The notes under the pieces were generated by a model. It was given only the letters and a program-made list of their open reading frames with translations. It was not told where the DNA came from and searched no databases. A stretch of 64,000 nucleotides of DNA from Trueperella abortisuis (lineage in GTDB: Bacteria; Actinomycetota; Actinomycetes; Actinomycetales; Actinomycetaceae). The number at the start of each line of letters is the position of its first letter. Positions within the stretch are counted from its first letter, which is position 1. Both the position numbers and the translations under genes were made by a program. The stretch lies in NCBI RefSeq assembly GCF_030811095.1, contig NZ_JAUSQL010000001.1, forward strand, positions 806,001 through 870,000, given 5' to 3'. Shown piece by piece: positions 53,469 through 63,941 of the stretch.

Positions 53469-55061
53469 ATGATGACAACTACGACCGAAAAAACCGGCTA
53501 CCAGGGCACTGAGAAGCTGCTTTGGGGCATTGTGCTTGCGGTGGTGACGTTCTGGCTGTTTGCCGGTACCGCGGCCACCGTTGCGCCGAACATCATGGCT
53601 GACATCGGTACAGACAATATCGATGCGGCGGGCATGAATCTGGCGGTGTCGATCACCGGCCTGTGCTCGGGCCTGTTTATGGTGCTGATGGGCGGCCTCG
53701 CCGACCGGATCGGGCGTGTCAAGATTACGCTCATTGGCATTGTGTTGAACGCTACCGGTTCGTTGCTCACCGTCTTCGCCTCGGGTGGCTTGGCGCTCCC
53801 GCTACTGCTGTCCGGTCGCGCGATTCAAGGCCTCGGAGCGGCCTGTATCATGCCGGCTTCGATGGCTCTGGTGAAGGCGTATTGGGATGGCCCTGCCCGT
53901 CAGCGTGCGGTGTCGATGTGGTCCATTGGTTCGTGGGGTGGCTCAGGCCTGGCCGCGATCTTCGGTGGTTCCGTCGTCAACTTCGTAGGCTGGCGAGGCA
54001 TCTTCATCGCATCGATCATCATCTCGGCCATTGCGTTCGTGATGATCCTCGGTACTCCTGAAAACAAGGTCGCCGAGCCTACCCACAAGAAGTTTGATGC
54101 GCCCGGCCTAGCGCTGTTCATCGTTGGCACGCTTGGCCTGATGATCGTGCTGCTCTACGGTTCCAAGCTGGGCTGGTCCAGCCTCACCACGATTGGCCTG
54201 GCGTTGATGGCGGTCGTGGCATACGTCTTGTTCGTCCAGTGGGAGCGGAAGCAATCCAACCCGTTCATCGACTTCGCCCTATTCAAGAACACCACGTTCA
54301 CCGGTGCCACGATCTCAAACTTCCTGGTCAACGGCACTATCGGCATGCTGATCATCAGCCAGCAGGTCATCCAGCTGGCGGGGCACAAGGCCGACGGGTC
54401 CCTGTACACGCCGTTTGATGCGGGTCTTCTCTCGCTTGGCTACGGTGTGTGTATCATCGCTTTCATCCGAATCGGCGAAAAGCTGCTGCAGCGCTTCGGA
54501 CCGCGCAAGCCGATGATCTGGGGCTGTCTGATCACCATCGTGTCGTGCGTGATGCTGATGATGACCCATCTGCTCATTGGACAGTACGTCATTCTCGCAA
54601 TCATCGCCTACTGCCTCTTCGGCCTCGGCCTGGCCTTCTACGCGACGCCGTCAACCGATGCCGCGCTGGCAAACCTGCCTGCCGCCCAGGCCGGTTCCGG
54701 CGCTGGTATCTACAAGATGGCGTCCTCGCTCGGTGGCGCAATCGGCACCGCTATTTCGCTGGCGGTCTTCTACGGGCTGCAGGGCGCCGAGGTGCCCGAG
54801 CTGATTGCCATGACCGGGCGCAGTGACAACGTCTCCCTACGACTCGCCGCGATGGTGGCACTCGGCGTTTCGCTGATATTCCTGTTGACGGCGATCGTCT
54901 CCATCACCACCACCGTCCCGAAGGGCGGCGGATCTGCTAACGGACCCGAGGAAACTCCGGATCCCGAACCGCAGGCGGTTCCCGACGACGAGCGTCAAGA
55001 GATCCTCGACCGGCTGGCTGAGCTCCCGATTGAGGAGCTCAGGAAGCTGGCTCGTTCCTAG
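53469..55061 (+). CDS. MFS transporter, DHA2-type (14 TM)
   Basis: 530 aa, about 14 transmembrane helices. Conserved loop 2-3 GGLADRIGRVKITLIG and motif C-like GRAIQGLGAACIMPASMALV place it with drug/H+ antiporter-2 exporters. The last ~55 residues are a cytoplasmic acidic tail (EETPDPEPQAVPDDERQEIL). Translationally coupled to the amidohydrolase (the first ATG is one base after its stop). May export the product of that enzyme or a toxic compound. Confidence 0.9.
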   Translation: MMTTTTEKTGYQGTEKLLWGIVLAVVTFWLFAGTAATVAPNIMADIGTDNIDAAGMNLAVSITGLCSGLFMVLMGGLADRIGRVKITLIGIVLNATGSLLTVFASGGLALPLLLSGRAIQGLGAACIMPASMALVKAYWDGPARQRAVSMWSIGSWGGSGLAAIFGGSVVNFVGWRGIFIASIIISAIAFVMILGTPENKVAEPTHKKFDAPGLALFIVGTLGLMIVLLYGSKLGWSSLTTIGLALMAVVAYVLFVQWERKQSNPFIDFALFKNTTFTGATISNFLVNGTIGMLIISQQVIQLAGHKADGSLYTPFDAGLLSLGYGVCIIAFIRIGEKLLQRFGPRKPMIWGCLITIVSCVMLMMTHLLIGQYVILAIIAYCLFGLGLAFYATPSTDAALANLPAAQAGSGAGIYKMASSLGGAIGTAISLAVFYGLQGAEVPELIAMTGRSDNVSLRLAAMVALGVSLIFLLTAIVSITTTVPKGGGSANGPEETPDPEPQAVPDDERQEILDRLAELPIEELRKLARS

Positions 55062-55081
55062 TACGCTCAACACGTATAGAT

Positions 55082-55122
55082 GTCGGGTGCATGAACCTAA
55101 CAAACGGATTCATGCACCCGAC
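55082..55122 (+). terminator. Hairpin after the MFS gene
   Basis: Perfect 14-bp inverted repeat (GTCGGGTGCATGAA and complement) with a 13-base loop, 20 bases past the stop. Confidence 0.7.
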
Positions 55123-55186
55123 GTCCCATTTACTGAGGCACTCAAGGGGTAGCCTTCAGGCCGCCTCGCCCGAGAATCTCGGGCAC

Positions 55187-55246
55187 GCGAGCATCTTTGA
55201 CGGCATGCGAGCACCTTTGGCGGCATGCAAGCGTCGTTCACTGCCT
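55187..55246 (+). repeat. 20-bp imperfect tandem repeat
   Basis: Two close copies (GCGAGCATCTTTGACGGCAT, GCGAGCACCTTTGGCGGCAT) and a third weaker one. Lies between convergent genes; purpose unknown. Confidence 0.6.
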
Positions 55247-55280
55247 GCAACGCTTCATCGAGAGGCGAACTCGTCAACGC

Positions 55281-56087
55281 CTAGCCCCGCGCCGTCGTGC
55301 CGAATTGCGTCAGCCACTCTTCCAACACTCGTTGATACTCTTCAGGTTTACTCAGGCGCACCCCATGGCCAGTTCCGCCAATAACAGCGGTTTCAATACG
55401 GGGATTTGCCAGCTCGGCGATTGCCTTGACACCTTGGGTGCCAACGAGCACCTCCTGCGTGTCAGAGGTGACTACTAACGTGGGCACGGTGATAGCTCGC
55501 GCAATGTCACGCCACGGCGGTGAAAAACTCACGATGCCAGTGGCGAGTAGACGAGGGTCAACCAAGGCTTTACCGAATGCCCAACCGTAGTGCGAGGCTG
55601 CGTCCCAGCCAGGGCGCTGGTCGACATTTCCGGCAACCGTTCCAGCGGCGTCCCTGCGCCACAGATGAGCACTCGTTGCTACCTGTTCAGGGGCGCGCTC
55701 CACATACCCCGCCGCCTGTTCCTCATTCAGCCATGCGGGATCCTCAAGGAAAAGACCGCGAATGAGGTCTGGTCTGCTCACTGATAGATACGATGAGATG
55801 GCGGCGCCCATCGAGTGGGCAATGACAATCGGCGTCTTTCCATAGAGCGTGCGAAGATGCTCGATCGCACGTTCCAGCTGGTGTGCCGAAGCTTCGCCTG
55901 GCTGACGAAGCTCTTCATCTGTGAGGCGGCGGGAAGTGCCGTGGCCGAGGGAGTCGAAAGCGATCACCAGGTAACGGTCGGCGAGTCGATTTATCAGGTC
56001 TACCCACGCAACACCCGAATCACACACTCCGTGAACGAGTGCCACCATTGGTGCATCGGGATCACCCGCCGCATAATACGACAGCAT
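55281..56087 (-). CDS. Alpha/beta hydrolase
   Basis: A 268-aa cytoplasmic hydrolase. Oxyanion region LVHGVCDSG, nucleophile elbow AHSMGAAIS (Ser), acid in TLVVTSDTQE and His in GTGHGVRL. Specificity unknown (esterase, haloalkane or lactonase-like). ATG 56087 has AAAGGAG at 7 bases; the longer frame to 56165 has none. Confidence 0.9.
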   Translation of the reverse strand: MLSYYAAGDPDAPMVALVHGVCDSGVAWVDLINRLADRYLVIAFDSLGHGTSRRLTDEELRQPGEASAHQLERAIEHLRTLYGKTPIVIAHSMGAAISSYLSVSRPDLIRGLFLEDPAWLNEEQAAGYVERAPEQVATSAHLWRRDAAGTVAGNVDQRPGWDAASHYGWAFGKALVDPRLLATGIVSFSPPWRDIARAITVPTLVVTSDTQEVLVGTQGVKAIAELANPRIETAVIGGTGHGVRLSKPEEYQRVLEEWLTQFGTTARG

Positions 56088-56510
56088 GTAGAGACTCCTT
56101 TCGCCGGCATACAGCCTCGATGTTTTCGCCTTGTTCTTTCCTATTTTGCACGGCGTCGCCCTCATCGTCCACGCTCACTCGGAGAAACTGAATCCTTCGC
56201 AGACCTCGTCTTGCAAGCCTCGGCCGTCGCAGTCGGCGTCGTGGCGGTGCAACCTCGATCGAACCGTCCGCCCTATGACGTTCGCCGGCCTTGCCTAGAG
56301 CCGCGCCTCTAGCGGCCCGCGCCTCAAGGCTGGTGCCTAGAGCGACTTGAGCCTCAAGGTCCGAGCCTCGAGGCTCAGGCCCGCGGGGTGAATAGAGCGT
56401 TTGCCCTGATCAGATGCACAAAATCGGTGGCGGGTCCGGCGCGATTTCAATAGAGTTGAGCGTACACATGTCATTGGGTTGCATCCACGCAAAGGAGCTG
56501 TGAACGCCTC
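56088..56510. other. Intergenic region with palindrome and short repeats
   Basis: About 420 bases without a convincing gene. It holds two GCCTAGAG and two GCCTCAAGG copies (56292-56360) and a perfect 14-base palindrome GAGCCTCGAGGCTC at 56363-56376. The fucosidase promoter should lie in its last 100 bases; AAAGGAG at 56491-56497 serves the ATG at 56511 at long spacing. Confidence 0.5.
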
Positions 56511-59500
56511 ATGCGTATAAGAAGTCGCATTGCCGCAGTCGCAACGATTGCGCTAATACTGAGCGCAGGGAGCCTGCCTGCGCTCGCCGCTACGACCGAG
56601 AAGGATCTCTCAGCCGCAGCGGACACCACGTTGCAGGCGTGGGCGTCGGAGAAGATGCAGACAAACGCCGGAAAGCCGTACATCGGTACGTTGCATCCGA
56701 CGCGCGGGGGAGCCTCGACCCCCAATCAGCCCTACGGGCTCTTCGGTGAAGGATTTGTCTCCGCTGACGTCTCGGATCAGACCGACGCGAAGATGGGGAT
56801 GATCTCCTTCGACCTGGGCTCGCTTCTCAAGGCCCCGGAGCAGGCAACCCTTCAGCTGACGTACATTGGGCACGTCGTGAACAACTTGCAGGGCACGGAG
56901 CAGGCGCAGGTCGGCGTCGCCCTCGTCGATACCGCCACCTGCACGAACGGCGCGACGAACTGCGCGACTGACGCGGCGACGTGGGCAACCCGTCCGAGCT
57001 TTACCCTCACCGCCGACGACGTGGCCTACGCCGACGAATTCCCGGTCGCCGCGGCGGGCCGCTACACTTCGGACACAATGACAATCCCCGCGGACAAGCG
57101 CAAGGCGGTGACGATCGACGTCACGGACATGGTTCGCTCGGCATTCGAAGCCGGTGACCGCCTTCTGACCTTCGCGATCGGTGAGACGAAGGGGATGGAG
57201 CTCCGTTTCGCCTCCACCGAGGGCATCGCGGCCCTGGGCGGGTTGACGGCGGCCGACGCCCCAACCTTGCGCGTGAGCGGCGAGTTCGAGTCCGAGCCGC
57301 AGGCGCCGGAGGGCCCGCGCGCGTGGGACGAGCAGGTGGCGGCGATGGCCGACGACGACGTGTTGTGGTACAACCAGCCCGCCTCCGACACCGCCGCGGG
57401 CTGGGTTGGCACGGGTAATCACCTTCAGTCGGGCGGCAAGGACGACCGCTGGCAGCGCACCACGCTCCCGATCGGCAACGGTAAGGTCGGGGGAACGGTC
57501 TGGGGTGAGGTCGGCTCGGAGAGGATCACCTTCAACGAGGAGACGCTGTGGACGGGCGGACCCGCCAAGGGGCGCACCTACGTGGGTGGCAACGAAGCCG
57601 GCCGCGGGCGCAACGGCGCAGCCCTACGCGCGCTCAACCGTGAGCTAGACGGCGGCGCAACTACGGTGGCCAACACGAGTGGTCTCACCGGTGGCTTCGA
57701 CGCGCGCCAGCAGGGATCCTTCCAGAACTGGGGCGACCTGACGATCACGTCGAACATCCCCGACAACGCTGACGTCTTCTACTTCCAGCGTTCACTCGAT
57801 CTGACGACGGGCGTGGCAAACGTCCACTTCAACTACGACGGCACGGACTACACGCGCGACTACTTCGTCTCCAACCCCGACGACGTCATGGTCGCCCATC
57901 TCGAGGCCGTCGGTGACAATAGGTTGGGCTTCGACGTGGCGTTGCCTTTGAACGAGGGGTGGAGCAAGTCGGGCGCGTCGGTGCGGGTCGACGGCGACAC
58001 GCTCACCTCCTCGGGTGCGCTCGCCAACAACGGGCTACTCTACAACGCGAAGATCCGTGCGGTCGTCGAAGGAGATGACGCCACGGTCACGCCGTCCGCG
58101 GGTAATAACGCGCTGACGGTGTCCAACGCGACGAAGGTCACGCTCTACGTGGCGGCGGGCACCGATTACAAGGCGAGCTACCCGGCATACCGCACCGGGG
58201 AAACTGCACAGCAGCTCGATACGCGGCTGGCCGGCGTCGTGAACGCGGCGGCGGCGAAGGGCTACGACGCCGTTCGGGCGTCTCACGTCGCGGATCATTC
58301 GGCGCTTTATGGGCGGGTCAAGCTCGATCTGGGGCAGGCGGCAAGCTTCGGCGAGGGCGCCAAGCCCACTGACGCGCTCCTCACCGCCTACAAGCAGGAC
58401 AGGGCGAGCAAGGCTGAGAAGCGCACGCTGGAGACCCTCGTCTACAACTACGGGCGCTACCTGACGGTGGCGTCGTCGCGGCAGAACAGCCAGTTGCCCT
58501 CCAACCTCCAGGGCATCTGGTCCTCCACGGCCGACGACAACGCCCACGGACGCACCCCGTGGGGCGCCGACTTCCACCTCAACGTCAACCTACAGATGAA
58601 CTACTGGCCGACCTACTCATCCAACCTGGAGAAGTCGGCGCTGCCGCTCCTTGACTACGTGGAGGGCCTCGTGGAGCCGGGCCGTGTCACGGCGAAGGTG
58701 TACGCCGGTGCGCAGACGGAGGCAGGGACGAAGATCGGCGAGGGTGCGGGCTTTATGGCCCACACCGAAAACACGGCATACGGTTGGACGACGCCGGGCG
58801 AGGCGTTCTCGTGGGGTTGGAGTCCGGCGGCGGTGCCGTGGATCCTGCAGAATGTCTACGAGTACTACGAGTACACGGGCGACGAGGCGGCCCTGCGCGA
58901 TCGGATCTACCCGATGCTGAAGGAAGAGGCGAACTTCTACGTCAATTACATGCTCAAGAAGGGCAACATTGACGCCGCCGACGGCAAGCCTCGCCTGACC
59001 ACGGGCGTGGCCTACTCGCCCGAGCACGGCCCGTTGGGCACTGACGGCAACACCTACGAAAGCTCCCTCGTGTGGCAGCTGCTGCAGGACGCGCAGGAGT
59101 CCGCGAAGGCGCTCGGGGTGGATTCGGACCTGGTAAATGCGGAGGGGCAGTGCTCGGTGGACAACTGGCGCAAGGACGATTCCGGCGCGTTCGTGGCAGA
59201 CGCCAACCGCTCGTGGTCGTGTGCTCAGAGCCTACTGAAGCCCATTGAGGTGGGCAATGACGGCCAGATCAAGGAGTGGTTCTTCGAGGGTGGCCTCGGC
59301 AAGGACAAGGCCGGCCGGCCGATCTCGGATTACCAGAGTGGCCACCGCCACCTGTCCCACATGCTGGGGCTCTTCCCGGGCGACCTCATCACGGTCGACA
59401 ACGCCACCTACATGGATGCCGCGAAGGTTTCACTCAACCAGCGTGGCGACGACGCGACCGGCTGGGGCGTTGGTCAGCGCATCAACTCCTGGGCACGCAC

Positions 59501-61007
59501 CGGCGACGGCGACCGCGCCTACCTGCTCATCACCAAGCAGCTGAAGAACGCGATGTATCCCAACCTGTTTGATGCTCATCCGCCCTTCCAGATTGACGGC
59601 AACTTTGGCAATACGTCGGGCGTCAATGAGATGCTCGCACAGTCGAACTCGACATTTGAGAAGGACGGAGTGGCCTATCACAACTACATTCACCTGTTGC
59701 CGGCGCTACCGAGCGCGTGGGCGGACGGCAGCGTGTCGGGCCTGAAGGCGCGCGGCAACTTCGACCTCGACTTCACGTGGGCCGGGGGCAAGGTGAAGAC
59801 CGTCGCTGTGACGTCCAACAAGGGCGGCGACGCCGTGCTCGCCTTCGACGGGGCCGACCAGTTTAAGTCCGTGATCGTTGACGGGAATGCGGACTCGGGA
59901 GAGCGCATCGCGCTTACAAATCTCGATGCCACCCACGTCTCCTTCGCCACCGAGGCGGGGCATAGCTACACCCTGTCTGCGCTTGACGTCCCGCGCCCGG
60001 AGAAGCCGGAGGCGAAGGTTGAGGTTTCGCAGTGGAAGGATACGACCCCGAATGTGGAGGATCGGACGTTTAATCAGGAACGGACGGTGACCACCACCGA
60101 CTACGTGTGGGACGGTGAGAAGTGGGTTGCCGGTGACCCGGTTGTGACCACTGAGTCTCAGACGCGGCCGATGACGGCGCAGGAGATCGCCAAGCTGGTG
60201 CCGGGGCAGTGTCAGGTGATGGATCGTCCGGTGTCGCCGGCGCGCGGGAGTGGCGTGTTGGGTGATGCTACGGGTGATCGTTTTGCTGACTTGTGGTCGG
60301 TAGATGAGTCTGGGGCTATCCATTTCTACGTCAACGATGGCACGGGCGGGTTCTACCATAAGGGCATCGTGGGCTGCGCTGAGCGGCCGATCACGGACAT
60401 CAGCGCGATCCGGGACCTTGATGGTGACCTGCGCGCCGACCTCCTGGTGCGCTACGACAACGGAGACCTGTACTACTTCCACTCGCAAGGTGATGGGTTC
60501 TTGACCAAGGGCGTTCAGGCGGGCCATGGCTGGAATGGTATGGACAATATTGTCTATGCCGGCAAGCTTGGTGCTTCGAGGGCGGATTATGTGGTGGCCC
60601 GTGAGGTGGCTAGTGGTGACTTGTACCGTTACCAGGTCGGTGATGGTGGCTTGTTTGGGGGGACGAAGATTGGTCATGGCTGGTCGGCGATGACCACGAT
60701 TTTGGCCCCGGGCCAGTTCGTGGGCAGCTCTTACAGTGACCTGGTGGCGATCAGTGCCGATGGGGTGATGTATGCCTATGCGGGTAATGCTGATGGCGGG
60801 GTCTATGGTGTGGGCCAGATTGGTCATGGCTGGGATTCCTTCGTCCAGGCCACCATCCCCGGTGACGTGGATGGTGATGGGCGCCTGGATCTGATCGGTA
60901 TCCGCGAGGATGGGAAGATGTTTGCCTACAAGAACCAGGCCAATGGCTGGTGGGGTGTTGCCCGCCAGGTTGGTCATGGGTGGTCTGCGATGGTTGCGAT
61001 CAGTTAG
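56511..61007 (+). CDS. Secreted GH95 alpha-L-fucosidase with FG-GAP repeats
   Basis: 1,498 aa. Signal peptide about 1-26 (ending ALA). An N-terminal DNRLRE-like carbohydrate-binding region occupies about 30-265. The GH95 (alpha/alpha)6 enzyme occupies about 280-1165 with [10 protein letters not shown] near its start, Asn691 and Asn693 in [11 protein letters not shown], the acid Glu838 in SPEHG and His945/His947 in [13 protein letters not shown]; all match the inverting 1,2-alpha-L-fucosidases. A ~60-aa linker follows, then FG-GAP/VCBS-like repeats with GHGW blocks (about 1240-1498). No LPXTG motif. Likely removes terminal fucose from host glycans. Confidence 0.93.
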   Translation: MRIRSRIAAVATIALILSAGSLPALAATTEKDLSAAADTTLQAWASEKMQTNAGKPYIGTLHPTRGGASTPNQPYGLFGEGFVSADVSDQTDAKMGMISFDLGSLLKAPEQATLQLTYIGHVVNNLQGTEQAQVGVALVDTATCTNGATNCATDAATWATRPSFTLTADDVAYADEFPVAAAGRYTSDTMTIPADKRKAVTIDVTDMVRSAFEAGDRLLTFAIGETKGMELRFASTEGIAALGGLTAADAPTLRVSGEFESEPQAPEGPRAWDEQVAAMADDDVLWYNQPASDTAAGWVGTGNHLQSGGKDDRWQRTTLPIGNGKVGGTVWGEVGSERITFNEETLWTGGPAKGRTYVGGNEAGRGRNGAALRALNRELDGGATTVANTSGLTGGFDARQQGSFQNWGDLTITSNIPDNADVFYFQRSLDLTTGVANVHFNYDGTDYTRDYFVSNPDDVMVAHLEAVGDNRLGFDVALPLNEGWSKSGASVRVDGDTLTSSGALANNGLLYNAKIRAVVEGDDATVTPSAGNNALTVSNATKVTLYVAAGTDYKASYPAYRTGETAQQLDTRLAGVVNAAAAKGYDAVRASHVADHSALYGRVKLDLGQAASFGEGAKPTDALLTAYKQDRASKAEKRTLETLVYNYGRYLTVASSRQNSQLPSNLQGIWSSTADDNAHGRTPWGADFHLNVNLQMNYWPTYSSNLEKSALPLLDYVEGLVEPGRVTAKVYAGAQTEAGTKIGEGAGFMAHTENTAYGWTTPGEAFSWGWSPAAVPWILQNVYEYYEYTGDEAALRDRIYPMLKEEANFYVNYMLKKGNIDAADGKPRLTTGVAYSPEHGPLGTDGNTYESSLVWQLLQDAQESAKALGVDSDLVNAEGQCSVDNWRKDDSGAFVADANRSWSCAQSLLKPIEVGNDGQIKEWFFEGGLGKDKAGRPISDYQSGHRHLSHMLGLFPGDLITVDNATYMDAAKVSLNQRGDDATGWGVGQRINSWARTGDGDRAYLLITKQLKNAMYPNLFDAHPPFQIDGNFGNTSGVNEMLAQSNSTFEKDGVAYHNYIHLLPALPSAWADGSVSGLKARGNFDLDFTWAGGKVKTVAVTSNKGGDAVLAFDGADQFKSVIVDGNADSGERIALTNLDATHVSFATEAGHSYTLSALDVPRPEKPEAKVEVSQWKDTTPNVEDRTFNQERTVTTTDYVWDGEKWVAGDPVVTTESQTRPMTAQEIAKLVPGQCQVMDRPVSPARGSGVLGDATGDRFADLWSVDESGAIHFYVNDGTGGFYHKGIVGCAERPITDISAIRDLDGDLRADLLVRYDNGDLYYFHSQGDGFLTKGVQAGHGWNGMDNIVYAGKLGASRADYVVAREVASGDLYRYQVGDGGLFGGTKIGHGWSAMTTILAPGQFVGSSYSDLVAISADGVMYAYAGNADGGVYGVGQIGHGWDSFVQATIPGDVDGDGRLDLIGIREDGKMFAYKNQANGWWGVARQVGHGWSAMVAIS

Positions 61008-61019
61008 CGGACCGGTGGC

Positions 61020-61089
61020 AGGGCCCACGAATGGGCCCTACCCGCCATGCTAGATACGTGTGGGCCCGGAGGGAATCCCGGGCCCACAC
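61020..61089. terminator. Tandem hairpins between convergent genes
   Basis: AGGGCCCA/TGGGCCCT with loop CGAA (61020-61039), then GTGTGGGCCCGG/CCGGGCCCACAC with an 8-base loop (61058-61089). Both are perfect and lie between the fucosidase stop and the mgtE stop. Confidence 0.8.
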
Positions 61090-61107
61090 CCACACCCGCC
61101 ACTCCTA

Positions 61108-62460
61108 TCAGATCCCCAGCACTGCTTTGGCGATGAGGAAGTAGACGATCAGCCCACTGGCATCGACGAAGGTGGAAATGAAGGGGTTGGAGAACACGGC
61201 GGGATCCGTCCCGAGCTTCTTGGCGATCATGGGCATGACGCCGCCGATGCTCGCCGCGATCGTACACACGGCCAACAGCGTCAGCCCGATCGTCACGCCG
61301 ATGGAAAGGCCGAAGATGACGCCGGTGATGACGGCCCCGAGTGTGCCGAGCAATGCGCCGAGGGTGAGTCCCACCGTGAACTCTCGCCCGAGTACGCGCA
61401 GCAGATCCGAACCGCGGACGTCGCCGAGGGCGAGCGCGCGCGTGACCGTGGTCGCCGCCTGGTTGCCCGTGTTGCCACCCGTGCCGATCAGCAAGGGCAC
61501 GAAGAGTGCGAGGGCCGTGACCTGCTCGAGCGTCGTTTCGAAGATGGACAGGACGTGAACGGTCAGGGCGGCCCCGACGGCGAGGACGGCCAACCACACG
61601 ATCCGGGAACGCACAAGCGAGCACACCGGGGTGGAGAAGTAGGGGCGCCCGAGCGGCTCCACGCCACCCTGCATGGCCGTGTCCTCCGTCTCGGCGTGTT
61701 CGATGATACGACCGGCGTCGTCGACGGTGAGGATCCCGAGGAGGCGCCCCTCGCTGTCGACGATCGGCATGGCAAGCAATCGGAGCTCGAAGCAGAGGCG
61801 GGCGGCGTCCTCGGCGCAGTGGTAGGCGCTGGCCACGTGGACGGCGGACATGAGATCGCGGATCATCACCTCGGGCGTGGCCCCCAGTAGCTGACGCAGG
61901 CCGACGACGCCGACCACGCGCCGTGCGTCGTCGACCACCGGGATTGTGTAGATGGTCTCGGCGTCCTCGAGGCGGCTCTTGATCCGCGCGAGGGTCTGGC
62001 CCACGGTGTAGGTCTCCCGGGTGGAGACAACGTGCGGGGACATGCGCCGGCCAATCGAGCCCTTGGGGTAGCCGAGGAGGTCGGTGGTGTGGCGGCGCTT
62101 GTCGCCGCTCAGGCCTCTCAGGAGCCGGGTGGAGAGGTTGGCGGGTAGCTCGTCGAGGAGGAGTGCGCGGTCGTCGGGGTCAAGGGAGTCGAAGATTTCC
62201 ACGACCTCGCGGTTTTGCAGCCCTTTGATGAGGTCGGACTGCTGGCGAGGGCTCAGGATGTCGAAGACGGCGAGGGCGCGGTCCTTGGGCAGAAGCCGGT
62301 AGAAGACGGGCTGCTGGCGCTCGGGCAGACGCTCGAGGATGTCGGCGGTTTGGGCCGGGCTGGCGAGGGAGACGTGCTCAACGACGGCAGCGAACTTGCC
62401 CGCAGACAGCTCGGGCTGGATCGTTTCGAGGACGGAGTTGACGTCAACGTTCTGGCTCAT
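61108..62460 (-). CDS. mgtE: Magnesium channel MgtE
   Basis: A 450-aa Mg2+-gated channel. N domain of helical repeats (about 1-125), tandem CBS domains (about 130-255), plug helix and five transmembrane helices (about 285-450) with the pore motif GTGGNTGNQAATTVTRALALG and the C-terminal DASGLIVYF. The binding residues of the pore are present. It is complete, unlike the MgtE_N-CBS protein at 13977. Confidence 0.95.
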   Translation of the reverse strand: MSQNVDVNSVLETIQPELSAGKFAAVVEHVSLASPAQTADILERLPERQQPVFYRLLPKDRALAVFDILSPRQQSDLIKGLQNREVVEIFDSLDPDDRALLLDELPANLSTRLLRGLSGDKRRHTTDLLGYPKGSIGRRMSPHVVSTRETYTVGQTLARIKSRLEDAETIYTIPVVDDARRVVGVVGLRQLLGATPEVMIRDLMSAVHVASAYHCAEDAARLCFELRLLAMPIVDSEGRLLGILTVDDAGRIIEHAETEDTAMQGGVEPLGRPYFSTPVCSLVRSRIVWLAVLAVGAALTVHVLSIFETTLEQVTALALFVPLLIGTGGNTGNQAATTVTRALALGDVRGSDLLRVLGREFTVGLTLGALLGTLGAVITGVIFGLSIGVTIGLTLLAVCTIAASIGGVMPMIAKKLGTDPAVFSNPFISTFVDASGLIVYFLIAKAVLGI

Positions 62461-62829
62461 GGTGCTTCCTTACGTGGAGGAGCCGGTGGCATGGCTCAAC
62501 TCACCACGTCCCCAGGTGCCGACGATCAGCGGCTGCGGCGCTCAGAACGACGACGCGCGGGAGCCGCCGTCGGGCAGGGAGGACGTGGTCTTGCTTCGGT
62601 GACGAGAACTGTCACTGTTCACGGGTCCTCACCTCACTTTCGGCGGTCGGCGTCGGGGCGAGACCAGTGTAGCCGCATTCTCCGGGCTTGGCCATTACCG
62701 CCGCCACACCTCGTTTGCGGTGGAGCCGACGCCGGGCCTCGCCTTGCGGCTTCGCTGTCAGCCATGATCCTCGCCCACGTCCCGGGCGCACCGTAGACTG
62801 ATGGGGAACTCGACATGAGCGGAGGAGAC
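62461..62829. other. Long leader of mgtE, possibly structured
   Basis: About 370 bases without a gene, mostly mgtE upstream region. Minus-strand features include a GTGAC/GTCAC hairpin (62599-62615), the stretch GGTGAGGACCCGTG just upstream of it, and the pairing CCACGTCC with GGACGTGG closing a ~90-base domain. I could not match it to the M-box riboswitch core. The aldo/keto reductase promoter also lies here. Confidence 0.4.
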
Positions 62830-63783
62830 ATGGAATGCAGGCGCATGGGGGAGTCGGGGCTGACCGTCTCCGTTTTGGGTTACGGTGCCAACAACCTGGG
62901 TCGGGCCGGGACGATGAGCGAGGACGAGAAGGGCGCGGCCGCCGTCGTGAACGCGGCGCTGGAGGCCGGGATCACCTACTTTGATTCGGCCAATGTGTAC
63001 GGCAAGCGCACGGGACTGTCGGAGAAGTTGCTGGGCAAAGCGCTGGGGGCCCGGCGCGAGGAGGTCGTGATCGCCACGAAGTTCGGCATGCGGCTCAAGG
63101 AAGACTCACCGGTCAGCGCGCGCGGTTCGCGCGGGTACATGCTGTCCTGTCTCGAGGACTCGCTGCGCCGGCTCGACACTGACTACATCGACCTGTATTA
63201 CTATCATTCGCCCGATCCTCGCACGCCCCTCGAGGAGACCGTCGACGCGTTGGAAAGCGCCGTCGATCAGGGCAAGATCCGCTACTACGCCGTGTCTAAC
63301 ATGGCTGGCTGGCAGACGGCGGCCACCGCGCAGCTTGCCAGCCGCGGCAAGCTCGTGGCCACCCAGAACCACTACAACCTCATCGACCGGCGCGCCGAGC
63401 AGGAGATCCTGCCAGCTGCCCGCTACTACGGCCTTGGTGTGGTGCCCTACTTCCCGCTGGCTGCCGGACTGCTGACCGGCAAGTACACCGACGCCGTCCC
63501 TGAGGGTGGGCGGCTGAAGGCGGGCGATCCCAAGCTGGAGGCGGCGGATATGGACCAGCTGCGCCGCTACCGTGGCTTTTGCGAGGAACGCGGTTTTGCC
63601 CAGGCCGACCTCGCCATCGCCTGGCTCGCCCATCAGGACCCGGTGGCCTCCATTATCGCCGGCGCGACCAGGCCGGAGCAGATCGCCTCCAACGCCAAGG
63701 CGGTGGACATTGAGCTCGACGACGCCGACCTCGCCGCACTCGACGAGATTTTCCCGCCGGCAGGTAAGGTCGCGCTCTTCTAG
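62830..63783 (+). CDS. Aldo/keto reductase
   Basis: A 317-aa NADPH-dependent oxidoreductase of the AKR13/potassium-channel-beta-like group. The catalytic tetrad is visible: Asp and Tyr in DSANVYGKRTG, Lys in IATKFG, His in YYHSPD. The cofactor end has SIIAGATRPEQIASN. ATG 62830 has GGAGGAG just upstream; the ATG at 62815 is an alternative. Substrate unknown. Confidence 0.9.
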   Translation: MECRRMGESGLTVSVLGYGANNLGRAGTMSEDEKGAAAVVNAALEAGITYFDSANVYGKRTGLSEKLLGKALGARREEVVIATKFGMRLKEDSPVSARGSRGYMLSCLEDSLRRLDTDYIDLYYYHSPDPRTPLEETVDALESAVDQGKIRYYAVSNMAGWQTAATAQLASRGKLVATQNHYNLIDRRAEQEILPAARYYGLGVVPYFPLAAGLLTGKYTDAVPEGGRLKAGDPKLEAADMDQLRRYRGFCEERGFAQADLAIAWLAHQDPVASIIAGATRPEQIASNAKAVDIELDDADLAALDEIFPPAGKVALF

Positions 63784-63941
63784 GCGCCGTCAGTGCGCGC
63801 AACCGCGCCGTTCTGTGGTTCCTTTCATGGTGGGTAATGCGGGCAAGAGCGCGCAGGTGAACTATGATAATCGGTGGTGTGTGCTGTGGGCACACGTGTA
63901 GCTATAAACGGACATGTTGTCCCTAACTCGAGTGGAGTACT

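Noticed and set aside
62461..62640. M-box (ykoK) riboswitch upstream of mgtE
   Set aside because: The conserved internal core and the downstream closing sequence of the M-box could not be found; only a loose resemblance at GGTGAGG.
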